Source: Nephrocerus scutellatus
Taxonomy: Eukaryota > Arthropoda > Insecta > Diptera > Pipunculidae
Assembly: GCA_947095585.1 (NCBI GenBank)
Contig: OX352762.1
Span: 13,433,969-13,497,968 of the forward strand
DNA length: 64,000 nucleotides
Direction of reading: 5' to 3'
Positions within the stretch are counted from its first letter, which is position 1. Each line of letters begins with the position of its first letter. The notes beneath the pieces are model-generated. The model searched no databases and was not told the DNA's origin. It saw only the letters and a program-made list of their open reading frames with translations. The translations under genes were made by a program, and so were the position numbers. Positions 10,506 to 21,825 of the stretch are shown piece by piece.

Positions 10506-11085
10506 TGGTGAATAGGTGAAAACAAGCTCAGTTTTGTGAACAAGGGTTGATCACAACAATCGCGGATCAGTAGGAACCTCTTGCTCTGGAGTATTTTATC
10601 CGCATAGGAGGGTTTAGTTGGGATCCAGGTGCGAGCTCTCGTTCGGCTTGGGATATCCTTCCTCACATCGACCTCGAGTTTAGCGTCCGGCCAAGCATCT
10701 CCTAAGCTTCTAATGGACTGTTTATAGAGATCATCAGACGCCAACCGCCATCGTGGTGATAGGACATGTTCCTGGATGTTCGTTCATAAAAGTCAAGAAG
10801 CTACCAGACAGCTTTATCTTGACTAATTGCCACCATTCTGGAGAGTTAATTCCAACTGTGTCACTGCGATCTATCACTGCAACTACAATTTTGTCCTTAA
10901 GGACATTATTGAAAGACCTCTGAGATGTAACGATGGAGTGACTAAGTGTGCTTGTGTTGTGCACTCTAGGTCAAATCTAGGAAATCAAATCGATTTCCTC
11001 CACCGATCTTTGTCGCTTAGACGTAGGGTCATCGCTGGTCAGTTGATCGTGCTTGTCAATAAGGGCTTGGACCTATTTTAACTTG
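10506..11085 (-). pseudogene. LOA-like LINE ORF1 with DUF4780-like domain (broken)
   Basis: Minus strand. VVAVIDRSDTVGI, the WWQLVKIKLSGSFLTFMNEH block and, after a frame change, DLYKQSIRSLGDAWPDAKLE with RTRARTWIPTKPSYADKILQ. The pattern IDR.D..G.I....W..VE..L...F, then RARVW.P..P, is that of the gag-like ORF1 protein (DUF4780 in related LINEs). Residues upstream (DDPTSKRQRSVEEIDL) are a charged N-terminal linker like those in LOA ORF1. The corresponding region of the plus-strand LOA copy starts at 32276. Confidence 0.65.
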
Positions 11086-11089
11086 GCGA

Positions 11090-11560
11090 CCTATTCTGTT
11101 GGTCTCTGTAATTGCTTCTAGGGCCTTCAGTATTCGTACTGCAGTACGCCGTTCCTTGTACGACGATCTAGATATAGTGCGTTGTCGCGAACATCCATCA
11201 GATGCGCCTACAAGATTTCTGGCAGCGGAAAGATCATGAGGTTCCTAAATCCTACCGCTGCAAATAGAATACCTAACTAGCAAGGCCGACCTGCCTTTGT
11301 CGGCAGTAGTTAAACTACCACCCACCGTTGCAGCAGCATTACCCGTAGACGATTTATATAGAGCGCTTTGTCGCGAACATACACCAGAGGCGCCTACAAG
11401 ATTACTGGCAGCGGAAGGGCCACGAGGTAACACAATCCTTCCGCTGCCAGTAGAAATCCTATCTGTCGGGGCCAGCCTGCGATTATCGGCATTATTCAAA
11501 CCACTACCCACCATTGCAGGAGCATTACTGGTAGACAATCTAAATGGAGCCCCTAAAACT
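11090..11560 (-). repeat. 186-bp in-frame tandem repeat, probably N-terminal part of LOA-like ORF1
   Basis: The motif GACGATCTAGATATAG at 11162 recurs as GACGATTTATATAGAG at 11348 and GACAATCTAAATGGAG at 11534, a period of 186 bp (62 codons), with long similar stretches such as TTGTCGCGAACAT and CGCCTACAAG between. The unit length is a multiple of three. The minus frame (11538-11245) is open across most of it and would encode two related Ala/Ser/Gly-rich 62-residue units (for example GLNNADNRRLAPTDRIS and SLTTADKGRSALLVRYS). It lies just upstream of the ORF1 domain in the same orientation. Confidence 0.6.
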
Positions 11561-13585
11561 CTTCAAGTTCGACGCTCGAGTAAGAGAAGAAAGCATAAAT
11601 TCGAGAAAAATTTTAAAGTGAGACACAGCACCGAGAAAGAGTTCAAGTCTCAAAAATCACTCTGCCTTATGGTAGACAAGGGAGAGGAAATATTAGGGAA
11701 CTACAATCCAAAAAGGTCTTAAATAATACGGAGTTGTAGAATGTAGGTATCATTAAAGAGTTCCCAATAGGGCATTGCAAGACCAAAGGACATTAGGGAT
11801 AAAATATAGTCCCTTAAAAGACGCTCAAAAGTCTATGTCATATACCAGATAAAATTTCAATAAATAACCAAAACTGGATTCAATAATTCATTACAAAAAC
11901 TTTTCAAAATTCAATTTCATTTAGCATCATCAGCAATTGACACTTTTGACAAAAGAATATCGCACGACATTGTTTGTCACGAACTTTTCTTAAAAAAAAA
12001 GTTTATTTTCCTCCTATTTGTGTCCCTTTACCAAAGCAATGACAAGGCGAAAACTCCCTTTTATCAACATAAAGTTTGTGTTGAAAATTTCTTACCTAAT
12101 TTTCCAGTATTTAGCGTGTTTGCATACTATGACAACCATCGGGATAGAAGGACCACCAGGACAAGGTTTTCTTTTACCATGAATGGGGCTAAGGAATTGC
12201 CGCCTATTGATGTTCTTCCTCTTAGCGAAAATGCAAACTTCATGTTCTTCATCGTTACCGTTGTCGCCATCGCTGTCCGCCTTATTGTGGCAACAGCGTC
12301 AGTTCTTACTGCAAGAGCCAATCTTGTCTCATGAATTCACCGTCAGGATGACTAAAGAACTTTTAATTAGATTTTCTGCATGAAACAACCGATGGAGACC
12401 GAGACATACATATTATCTACTCCTCGTAAAGAATAAAAGTTTTGTTCCATGTTGCCAGAGGTTACGCTGGTGGTAAAAATTTATGGCAAATTAATAGAGC
12501 GTCCTTTTGTCAGAGGGAAGAAGCGATGATAGTTAGTTTATTAGCATTTTTTTGCTAGTTCTTTACTAGCTAATGTGATAAAGGCATTCAACGACCCAGC
12601 TGTCTCTTAGACAGCGAACTTACCTGGTAAGCTCACAGAAAGTTATGAGGATTGCGAGCAAAAAACTTAACAAAATATGTCCATTGGGTGGACAAATCAA
12701 CAGTGACTTCATAATCGGTCTCCGACTCATATAGTTTTGTCATTAGCAAAGTAAAAAAGTGCAAAATTAAAAACAATAGAAGAGGGCAACGGGTTAGTAG
12801 AACGTTGCTGCTTGCTGGAAATTAAAGGATGCAAAGTAGATATTGTATTGTTTTTTAAGTTTCTATGACAAAAACGGTTTTTGTGACACATATTCGGCAG
12901 TATTTTTTTTTAAAGATTTACATTTATTTTAAAGAATTGCTACCTGGTTAGATCGCTAGTGGTAAGAGGAAACTATCGCGGCATTGCTTTGATGGCAATA
13001 ATTTAAAAGGGAACCAATTTATTGTATTAGAGCAATAATTAAAATACAATCAAACACAATCGTCAACGGTCTCTTATTAATTGGCTTGCTTCATCTTGAA
13101 AGATTCCTTGGGAAAGAGGTGATTACTAAAGTTAAGTGAAATCAGAAACATTTGCAAGTGCGGCAGCTTAAAGTTTACCAACCCTAACTTAGTTTGATTA
13201 GTTAGTTATTACTTAGTTTAATACACATCCAGGAAGCTCACAACCTTATCGCATTACTGTTCGTCATAAGATCAAAAAATAGACATCATACTATTACCGC
13301 GTTTAATGGAAAAGACTTACGGATAATTCTCTGCTGAAAGGGTAAATTATATATTCAGTCCGGTTTTTTTAGTTTTTCGGGTGAAAAAACTGAAAAAAAT
13401 TAGATCTGAAAAAACTGTTAGGATAGAATAAGTTGGCTGTCAGTGAAACCGACACACTAAGACCTGCAATGGTCCATTGTGATACGAAACTTTTCCTCCT
13501 CCTACACGTTGAACAACTTAGCGCTTCGTATGAAGCGAAGGAGACTTCTGATATCAGTGCTGATAAGATCATTGGTGTCGTTATA
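11561..13585. other. Spacer without recognised genes
   Basis: AT-rich unique-looking DNA. A more GC-rich patch at about 12160-12320 is open in several frames on both strands (for example 12020-12334 plus, 12127-12321 minus), none of them recognisable. I do not call a gene. Confidence 0.35.
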
Positions 13586-14297
13586 GAAGAAAGCTACCAT
13601 AACGCTTTCAAAACCCAATGCTATCTCCTGTCGTCTAAGCGAATCATAAATCCAATGCACTTGCATCGAGGAAACTGAAAATCTCGCAATTTTTGGTATG
13701 TGCGTTAACAACAAGCTTCGTTGGAATGACCACATATTTACAAAAATGCTGCTAATTGTTTAGGTTTTCTAGCCTGGTGCAAGAAATATTTCACTCCTTC
13801 TGATCCGACTACTATATACAAGGCTTTGATTCGCCCTAAACTTGAGTACAATTGCCATATCTGGTCTGGTGCGCCTAAAACTACTTGCATCAGCTAGGTA
13901 GAATACAATACCGCGTGATAAAACTCATCGGTGACGAAAATATTGACAAATCAATAGAATCGCTTGAAGACCGCTTGTCAATCTGTTTTATCGCTTCTTC
14001 TACCAGCTGTGCTCAAGAGAAATAGCCAGCTGCATGCCACCTCTCCTTGAATTCAACCGCAATACTAGTGGGGCTCTAAATGCCCTCAAGCCCATCTTTG
14101 GACACACAGTTAAGTTCAGGGATTCGTTCTTCAGCCGTACAACACGTATGTGTAATGCTCTGCCAATCTCTGTCTTCCCACATCACTACGATCCACAGGC
14201 ATTCTAAACACAAGCTCATATACATCTCCTCTTTTCCAATAAGACCCACGCTGTGCCAAGCATTTATCAGAGCATTATAAGTGTGCGAACCCCTTTA
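13586..14297 (+). pseudogene. LINE J 3' fragment: RT thumb to 3' end
   Basis: Plus strand. KTQCYLLSSKRIINPM, then across frames CIEETENLAIFGMCVNNKL, RWNDHIF, CLGF, KKYFTPSDPTTIYKALIRPK, LEYNCHIWSGAPK and finally GALNALKPIFG. It is clearly the same family as 57.2-58.8 kb: both share the ending CATTATAAG, then GTGCGAACCCCTTT, placing the common 3' terminus near 14297. 5'-truncated and frameshifted. Confidence 0.75.
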
Positions 14298-14760
14298 ATC
14301 GTGCGCGAATCATTGAAAAAAGTGTAACTCAAAAATAAAAGAGGAGCAAGAACAGAGCCTTGAGGTACACAACTTTTTAAGCTAAGTGGGCTGCTGAATT
14401 TTCCATCCATCTTAAAAACTTGTTTTCTAGTTTTTAGTTTTTTCGAAACCAATAATTTATTGTACTCCTGATCCTATGTTATACAGTTTAGTTAACAGTA
14501 AGTCGTGGTCAACCATATCAATAGCTTTTGAAATATCAATGAAGAGATTCATTGAATTTTCCCATTGTAAGAACCGTCAAACAATTGGCTAATATGTTTA
14601 GGGAGAGCATCCCCATTCGATTTAAGTGATCTAAAACCAAACTGATTAGATTTTTGTAGAAAATATACCATCTGTAATTTTAGTAGTTAATCAGAAACTT
14701 TGGCAAAAGTTTGTAGAATGGAAATAGGTCTATAATCACTTTAATTTCTTTCACCCTTTC
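14298..14760 (-). pseudogene. Non-LTR RT fragment on the opposite strand
   Basis: Minus strand from 14750: DYRPISILQTFAKVSD, FLQKSNQFGFRSLKSNGDAL, FIDISKAIDMVDHDLLLTKL, KKLKTRKQVFKMDGKF and SLKSCVPQGSVLAPLLFLSY. These are RT motifs in order (NYRPIS, the FRS or FRK block, FIDISKAFD.VDH with the first catalytic Asp region, VPQGSVL.PLLF). The copy ends before the YADD box, where it meets the 3' end of LINE J. Several frameshifts. Confidence 0.7.
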
Positions 14761-14785
14761 CGCGTTTGCTGTAAGAGAGGTTATT

Positions 14786-15040
14786 CTAGCGTTTATCGTG
14801 TAATTGAAGGCAAGGACTACGCGCTTAAGCCATTCACTTATGAGGAGTACTAGCGTTTATCATGGAAGTGAAGGCAGTGACTTCGCTCTTAAGCCATTCA
14901 ATTGCAAGGAATTCTAGCGTTAAGCGTGAAAGTGAACGCAAGTACTTCGCTCTTGAGCCGTTCAATCGTGAGGAAATTCTAGCGTTAAGTGTAAAGTGAA
15001 GGCAAGTACTTCGCTCTTAAACCATTCACTTCGACTTATT
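14786..15040 (+). repeat. 64-65-bp minisatellite, four units
   Basis: CTAGCG starts at 14786, 14850, 14914 and 14979 (period 64-65 bp). Each unit continues TTTATCGTG or TTAAGCGTG, then AGTGAAGGCA, CTTCGCTCTTAAGCCATTCA and a short variable part. Confidence 0.85.
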
Positions 15041-15379
15041 GCCAGGAGTATGAATCACAATTTAAGAAGACCGACTGTATGAATTCCAGGCTTTTTATAC
15101 TTTTCCATCGTTTGAGGAAATGTTGCTATGCCAGGAATATCCGTTAAATCGTATGATCGGTCGATTGTGTATTGTTGTTGTTGCCTCTCTTAATTTTGTG
15201 TTGTCTTGTATTGTATGCCGTTGTTGTTGCTTCGCTCGGCCGTCTAACATTGCTGCGTATTAGTAAAATCCTCCGAGTTTGTCTTGTATGTTTCTTGTTG
15301 TTGCTTAACTCATTAGTCATTAGTTAGATCTTCCGAGTCTGTATTGTCTGGAATTAAATTCTTGTTGTTTTATTCATAT

Positions 15380-15595
15380 AAAAAAATATTGCGTATTGCA
15401 TGTTGTATATTGCGTATTGCATCTAGCATGTATCACGATGCATGTTACACATTGCATTTTACATGTAGCAAGTTAAGTTCTGTATATTGCATGTCGCATG
15501 TTGCGAGTTGCATGTTGCTTGCTACATCCAAGCGTATTACATAGTGCACGGCGTTGTATATTTCGTAGCATGTAGCACGTTATGCCATCCGACAG
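15380..15595 (+). repeat. Low-complexity region rich in TTGCATG/TTGCGTAT words
   Basis: Short words such as TTGCGTATTGCATG, TGCATGTTACACATTGCAT and GCATGTCGCATGTTGC recur irregularly every 7-16 bp. No fixed unit. Probably a decayed cryptic simple repeat. Confidence 0.6.
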
Positions 15596-16879
15596 GAAAT
15601 GGATAATAACGACTTATTTGTGTGTAGATATTAGAATTAATTTTGTCTAATCTTTTAAGGGTCAAAATTAGTGCAAATTATTTTTGCTTATAAATTAAAC
15701 CAACACAGCTTACATTTTTATTACTGGATTTTTTCTAATTATCTTCTATAATTCCCAATTAAAGTCACTGGCTTCCTATCCTTTTAAAGTAGTAACCAAA
15801 CGCTGCAGTTGCCGTAAAGCTCATCACATTATTAATTAAAGATAATTATGCGGTAAAATTAAATTATAACTCCACCCTCTAAGGATATTATCAAAAGTTT
15901 TGTGTGAAAAGGTGACACAAATAAATTTTATGCACTTCATGTGACAGCCAAGAGGTAGATTATTTATGAGAGTCCTGTTATTAAGGAATAAGCTAACGCT
16001 ACTAAATTTCAAAATTATGTTATTTTATTTTTCATTCCTCTGTAACTTGTTCCTTTTGATGGACCTTTCTCCACAGCCACCTTCTTTTATTCTCATTCTC
16101 TTTGCACATCTGCGAAGGAGTCCTGATTAAGAATCCCAACGGATTTGTTATACGTGAATAGCTACGTATGCGAGCAGTACAAGCATCCCGGTCCAAATTC
16201 AATCCACATTGTACTCGTAATATGAGTGTTTGCAGCATTGCATAGACGACTTCATGTATGTAATAATTTATGAGTTGCAAACTGATCTGACAGGTGCTAC
16301 CTGCTGTCGTGCTACAAGCGAGTTTGTCCTGCAACCCCATGCTCCCCCTTTTTTTTTTACTTCATTCAAAATTGTATGTTCCGGTAAGGGTGTATGTTCT
16401 ATTATGGTGCCTAATGAACATAATTGATTTATGTTTTCTCTGCGTGTGTGTGTGTGTGTGTTTGAGGGTATTTGAGTGGCGTGAACCGGAAAACCACTAT
16501 AAGGTGTTACCCTTTTTGGATTTTAATGCTGTTGTTGTTGTTGCGAAAGTAATGCTGACATAAGCATCAGGTACAATATTTGTAATTTGCTTACAAGCGA
16601 GCGAAGATTTATTTTGTTTTTGTTGGACATGCACAGCTTGTGTAAAGAAAGGACTATTAATTACTCATAATATGCAATTAAAATTTAATTTAAGTAGATG
16701 CAAGATGCACAAGAAGCTTTATTCTTTGTAAGAACATGAGTGTTTGTCTGTTGTGTGATACACATTTTCTTTTGACTAGCAACTGGCAGTCGTATTAAAA
16801 TAATAGAATTTTTGTTTTAAATGAGTGACTATACTAAAAAAAAACAACTCATAAAAATTAAAAATTTACGTGTATATCC
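15596..16879. other. Spacer with (TG)n microsatellite
   Basis: AT-rich DNA with no recognised coding sequence. A (TG) run of about 9 units lies at 16442-16461. Frames at 16032-16340 (minus) and 16230-16563 (plus) have no recognisable similarity. Confidence 0.4.
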
Positions 16880-16974
16880 TCTAATTAAAACTACTTTTGG
16901 TGTTACTGGGTTTCGAACAACGTACCACCTGCTCAGTAGCCATGCGCGTTTCCACTGAGTCACGGCGCCCACCT
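16880..16974 (-). mobile_element. tRNA-derived SINE, head fragment
   Basis: On the minus strand the sequence reads GCGCCGTGACTCAGTGG (Pol III A-box-like), then GCTACTGAGCAGGTGG and GTTGTTCGAAACCC (B-box-like), followed by AGTAACACCAAAAGTAGTTTT. The same head and linker are seen at 35785-36010 and, starting at the linker, at 58161. The body and tail are not clearly present here. Confidence 0.65.
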
Positions 16975-17339
16975 ATTTGTCTTTAAGGTATTTAAAATAA
17001 TCTATCTATCTAGAAGTAGTGGTAATTTAAATGTTCGTAGTATTATAAGAATTTAATATCGCTGTCTATCTTTAATATATATAAAAGAACTACGCCGCCG
17101 CTCTTTACTCGCACTATATTGCGCCTACACTATTTAATCGTTTGCCCCTACGATATTAAAGAAATCAACGATAAAAGAATATTTCTATATGAATTGTTAG
17201 TCAACACAACACAGAGAGCTTGTTAAAAGTCATATCTTAACTACATAAATATTTAACCAGTTATTGCATTTGGCTTAAGGAAGTGTATAATCCATTAATG
17301 TGGAACTAACTTTAAGTTAGGGTGAACATGTTTCTGGTG
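16975..17339. other. Spacer
   Basis: AT-rich, nothing recognised. Confidence 0.35.
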
Positions 17340-17575
17340 GTCAGCCATCAGCAGAATAGGGGGAATAAAACAGGATGCTCTAGAATTGCAGGTGGCGGTA
17401 ACTATCTTTGAATGGTTGAAGTACGATCAACCTCCACGTGGTGGCCGCCGGTAATTTTCCACCAATGCAGGAAAAGCTGAATGATCGGGCTAGTCCTTTC
17501 AAAGAAAGGTTAACCTCGCACGTAAAAAGAGCAGGGTAGGCTGTGTCGTGTACACGGCCGCGAGAGCGTGACAAC
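17340..17575 (+). repeat. Dispersed repeat R-a, probably 5' region of LINE F2
   Basis: About 150 bp (CAGCAGAATAGGGGGAATAA, CCTCCACGTGGTGGCCGCCGG, AATGATCGGGCTAGTCC) recur in inverted orientation at 54699-54860, and its right part (GAATGATCGGGCTAGTCC, TTCAAAGAAAG) recurs at 24030-24070 just upstream of F2 coding sequence. That suggests the repeat is F2 5' UTR. The minus frame across it is not recognisable. Confidence 0.6.
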
Positions 17576-17904
17576 GGTTACAAACATTTACTGACAATGC
17601 ACTGTTAATTTTTTATTTTTTTAATTTAATTTTTATGTATGTACATTTAACTTTCCAGTTTATGTTGTTATAAAATAATTTCCGAGTTTAAACCTTTTAA
17701 TTCAATTCAATTAGTAATGTAATGTGACTTCAGCAGAGAACCAACCAACAGAGACTATACTAGACTACAACTTCTCTAGAGAGGGGTTTAGTTTACGGGC
17801 TCACATGGTCTATAGTGACGTTTAGACGGCATACGAGTATATTTCAGAGGGTTCAGCTTTATTGGCCAAAAACAATTGGGGTAAAATACTAATGGTAATT
17901 TCAA
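17576..17904. other. Spacer
   Basis: AT-rich, nothing recognised. Confidence 0.35.
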
Positions 17905-18190
17905 TATAAACTTTGACAAACCATAATCACATGTATCTTAAATGACTGAATATCACATACCCACGGAAATACAGAGTCGGCCAATTCATTCCACAAAACT
18001 TTTGAGCGGCTAAAGAAGGAATGTTTGAATTGATCTGTACGTCCAAGGATAGGTCTAAAACTGTTTTCGTTAGTATTATAAAAAAAATATGACAGTACTA
18101 CGACTTGCACTGTTGAGTATAATTTGAGTAGTTTTAAAATAAATTGAAGAGAAATAAAATTCGAAGAGAGAATAATGTCGCTTTGAAACA
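17905..18190 (-). pseudogene. LINE ORF2 C-terminal remnant
   Basis: Minus-strand residues FRPILGRTDQFKHSFFSRSK and VLWNELADSVF, followed by SFKIHV, correspond to the extreme C-terminus common to several Jockey/CR1-grade insect LINEs (LGRT.QFK.SFF.R....WN.LP, then SFK). The frame is open for 96 codons. The rest of the element is absent or was lost upstream. Confidence 0.6.
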
Positions 18191-18228
18191 TGCAGGCCCA
18201 TTATTCATCATTAAATTTCCAAAAATTA

Positions 18229-18530
18229 TCATATTCCAGAATTTCCATAGGAAGAAGTCTTACAGACGCATCTTAGTCCTACTTCCTACATACCGAAGTT
18301 ATTACGAATCGTTTGAGAAATTGCTTGGTCCACAAAATTCCAGATCCTATTTGCCAGATCCCAGAATATCCATAGGAACAAGTCTTATAGTCGCATCTTA
18401 ATCCCACATACCGAATTTCATACGAATCGATTGAGAAATTGCTTGGTCCACAAAGTATCAGACCCTATTGGCCCTATCCCAGAATTCCCATAGGTACAAG
18501 TCTTATAATCGTATCTTAGTCCCACTGTTT
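18229..18530 (+). repeat. 118-125-bp tandem repeat, about 2.5 units
   Basis: CCAGAATTTCCATAGG at 18236, CCAGAATATCCATAGG at 18361 and CCAGAATTCCCATAGG at 18479 each lead into AAGTCTTA and CGCATCTTA or its variant. TACGAATCG plus TTGAGAAATTGCTTGGTCC occurs at 18303 and 18421 (118 bp apart). A related ATTTCATACGAATCGGTTGA segment also ends the minisatellite at 25930. Confidence 0.8.
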
Positions 18531-18599
18531 GAGTTTTTGAACATGTACCCCTTAAACCTTGTAGTGAGACGTTATCACGTCAAAAGCCAAGAGAGAATT

Positions 18600-18775
18600 C
18601 AGCATCCCAAATAAACTGACACGACTATGTAGGTTGACCATGACCAATGTTATAAGCCAAGTAAAAATATCCGGATCACTATCATGCCCACTCAACATCT
18701 ATAACGGGCTCCGACAAGGGAATGGACTGGCCTGCGTCCTCTTTAACCTGGCGTTGGAGAAAGTTGTTGGGTTCC
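18600..18775 (+). pseudogene. LINE F2 RT fragment
   Basis: Plus-strand TMTNVISQVKISGSLSCPLN, then IYNGLRQGNGLACVLFNLAL and EKVV. This is the RT block with the GLRQGD..SC.LFNL.LE motif seen in F2 at 44.6-44.75 kb (minus). It starts and ends abruptly; no catalytic box. Confidence 0.7.
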
Positions 18776-19989
18776 CCTTCTTCGCATGTGTTTTTATATT
18801 TCAGCATTTATGGTGGAATTTAGTATACTTTTGGTTATTAGAGGATTTACATGAACAATTTTAATTTTTATGGGTTGTTTTTTATTTTGTTAATCTCTTG
18901 TATGTTTACGTTATCTTTATTGATAATATATTTATATTATTTTTTATTGTAGATGTGTCTGACCTTCGACAAGTATTCGTCACAAACTTCCAAGTGCAGT
19001 GCACATGCTAGAAGGGTAAGGGTAATAATTAAAGTTAAAAAATATCTTTGGTTGAAATTTTCCAAGCGGAGGGGTTGGTGTTTATTCAGGTCGTCCCGTG
19101 ACTTCCCTGTAACTTCAATGAATTTATTTTATTAATTCAATGAACTAAACATTTATTAAAAAAGTCTATTGAAAATGAACTCCACTAGCGAAATGTTATT
19201 CTATTATCCTGCGGTATATTTTATACATTTCATCTACCGCATTCCACTGGATATTTTTCATTTCCCCACATTGGGAAGGTGGTCAAACGAAGTTTTACTA
19301 TTCGTATTTACTAACAACAACGTGAATTCCACAAGAATATCTCAGCAGCAATTTCTGTTTATTTTTTCCAAACATTCCGGAACAGTATCGCAATCCACTG
19401 GTATGAACTGACTGACTGTGGTCTTTTACGCTCTCCTTTAGTGGGAAATAATAAACGATTACGCTTTAATGCCGCTTTCATATCTCCCATATGAACAATA
19501 CATTTGCACATTCTCTGTTGCATACTCAGAACGTAGCGTAGCGGAGAACTTGCGATCAATTCATTTTATTGCACTAATTAAGTGCAATAAACGTTGCGAC
19601 TCAGTCTTCCCGGGACTCGTGTGTGATTGTGTGGCTTATCTTGGCAGGACAAGCGATGCGCCATAAAATGAAATTGCAATGGATGAAGCAGAGTTTCAAA
19701 TAATAAAGACTGAAATGGGATATAATCCACTCCAATGTTGATTAGCGTAAATTATGTACATAAAATGTGCATTTAATTTTTATATATTCATTCCGCATGC
19801 AGATGAAATGTGAAAAGTTTGGATTAAAAAGTTTTTATTTTTTATTTTTATTTTTACAGTTTTTAATATTACAATTTTGCCATAATGAATAAAATCATGA
19901 AGCATCCACCAACCGGAGTTCTAGCTTGAAACTGAAACTAAAAATTCTTATTAATAGAGAGTGTACGAGTGTAGTGTTTTAGTTCAAGA
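18776..19989. other. AT-rich spacer
   Basis: No recognised coding sequence or transposon. The frames at 19169-19411 and 19469-19666 (plus) are unsupported. Confidence 0.35.
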
Positions 19990-20665
19990 ACGAGATTCTT
20001 TTCCCGGGCTGCTTTCTTTTGCCGGTGAACTACCAGCACTCGTTCTATGTGGTTGTCGCTTTTCTCGGTACGCAACATTCATAATTTCAGTCGCTAGTTT
20101 ACATCGTTATCGACCCACTACTGCCTAAGATGGATCAATAGTACTAATGACAGTTTTTTTAAGACGTGTATATTGAACTGCTAGTCGCCCCAGGGCGAGT
20201 CCTGTCGCTATAAGTTGTTTCTGGTTTCTCCGTTGCGAGGGGCAACCGTCTTAACTTGAGTCCGACTCTTGTATACAGTCTTTCGTGATGATGGTGCATA
20301 GCCGTTCATTTACTGCTTTCAAGACGGAAACGGTGGTTTTCATTTTGCTGACTTGAAACCCCACCCCGAGCACATGATGTCTTGCATGACAACTGTAATA
20401 TATGTCATATTTTGATTTTTGTAAAACACCATTCCCTGTCCACTGCATCTCCTGGATTGCTGTTATGTCAGCCTTATATTTAGACAGGTACAGCTGCTGT
20501 GCATCTCGTGCTCTATAGAGTGATCGTACGTTCCATGAGAAAATTCTTAAATCTTTTAGCCGTTTACGTTGCCGTGATCGTCGTCGTTCATCAGTGTATC
20601 CGAGGCTGATTTTGGGTTCCATAATAATAATTTTCTACCGGCGAGGTTATATGCCCCGCGCCAAA
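19990..20665 (-). pseudogene. LINE F2 fragment: endonuclease start joined to linker
   Basis: From 20622 on the minus strand: KDLRIFSWNVRSLYRARDAQ, KADITAIQEMQWTGNGVLQK, SKYDIYYSCHARHHVLGVGF and VNERLCTI. This is a CFDP2-like APE endonuclease N-half. Directly after it comes KDCIQESDSS and, past a stop, GCPSQRRNQKQL. In the longer F2 copy (45.8 kb) the equivalent (KKDSIRGLDSSQHGCPLQRRDQ) follows the endonuclease C-half, so that half is deleted here. The linker continues in decayed form to about 19990. Confidence 0.75.
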
Positions 20666-20759
20666 CTTACTTGCTCTAATTAGTAGAATGCAGGGAGGCC
20701 CACCCTGAAAGAAAAAAAAAATAAGCATGCACGGAATGTTAGAATCCGGGTGATCCAAT
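20666..20759. other. Junction between F2 and F3 fragments
   Basis: Contains an A-run near 20709-20720 that could be the remnant of a LINE 3' tail at the boundary of the two insertions. Confidence 0.35.
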
Positions 20760-21825
20760 CTCAAAACTGTTGTTGTGTTGAGGAGATCTGCATAGATGTT
20801 GTGTTTGCCTACTGCTTTACCTGATTGCAGTGAACGAATTGTTGTCCTTATCTCATCCAACGAGGTAGTAGCGACGCTGATGTTAAGTAGCCTATTAGGT
20901 TGCATATGTGGGTTGATGGACATGCCTGGCGAAGTACAATTCAAAATGTTCTGTCCAACGGGCTAATTGTTGTTCCTCCATAAGGATCAAAGAGCCGTCT
21001 ATTGCCTTAACAGGGTAGTTGATGTGGTGTTTCTTGTTGGCGAGCTTATGAGCGAGTTGGTAGACTGTGCTGTATTGTCTAATATCAGCGGCTTGCTGTG
21101 CTTGTGTTGCGATGTCACTTAGCCATGCTCGTTTGTCGTTCCTAGCTGAACAGCCAAATTTCCGGTCCACATCCCCATACTTGGGCGCTAATGTGCTTCG
21201 CACGGCACCCGAGGCCGCGTTTAAGTCTACGTTGATGGATTGGCGTTCACGAATGATGTTCCATGTGCTCTCTGATATTCAATCTTTTCTTGTTTTGTCG
21301 GGATAACCTTAAATGATTGAGGCTGCTTCCGTATATGTATTTACTGTTTTCTCCCAATTAGACTCTACTGTTTGGGGCTGTATCTCAGAGAGAGACTGTT
21401 GTATGTGGGATACATATTGCAGTTTCACATCTGGGTCTTTCAGTGCTGCTACAGCTGGCTTTCTCGTTGTTTGACTTCGTGTGGGTGAGTGGACCGCAAG
21501 CTTCAATCGCACACTGCCAACCATAAGACGTCGGCTACTCTTCGGGTTCTAACGTCCAGCAAAGATGATCGCCACTTGCGGCTTATAGCGATGTGATCAA
21601 TCTGGTTGTTGTACATGTGATCAGGAGAGGTCCAGGTGGCTTTGTGGATGTTTTTGTGGGGAAAAATTGTGCCTCCAATGATTAGGTTGCGTTCAGAACA
21701 TAGATCAGCAAACCTTTCGCCGTTGTTATTCATAGAACCAAGGCCGTGTTTTCCCATGACATGTTCCCAATCACTGTTGTCGCTGCCTACCTTTGCGTTA
21801 AGGTCACTAGTAACTGAATAAAAGG
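20760..21825 (-). pseudogene. RTE-type LINE F3: endonuclease C-half, linker and start of RT
   Basis: Minus strand. 21757-21503 reads GKHGLGSMNNNGERFADLCS, LIIGGTIFPHKNIHKATW, NNQIDHIAISRKWRSSLLDV. 21524-21309 continues the linker, ending NWEKTVNTYTEAASII. 21203-20895 reads DKRAWLSDIATQAQQAA, VYQLAHKLANKKHHINYPV, GSLILMEEQQLARWTEHFE. 20944-20760 reads NPHMQPNRLLNISVATTSLD, EIRTTIRSLQSGKAVG, the first RT block. It stops before the RT core. A closer-to-complete F3 copy is at 49262-51190. Confidence 0.8.

Noticed and set aside
12020..12383. Overlapping open frames on both strands with a hydrophobic stretch
   Set aside because: No recognisable protein, no splice or codon evidence; several frames open at once point to composition rather than coding.
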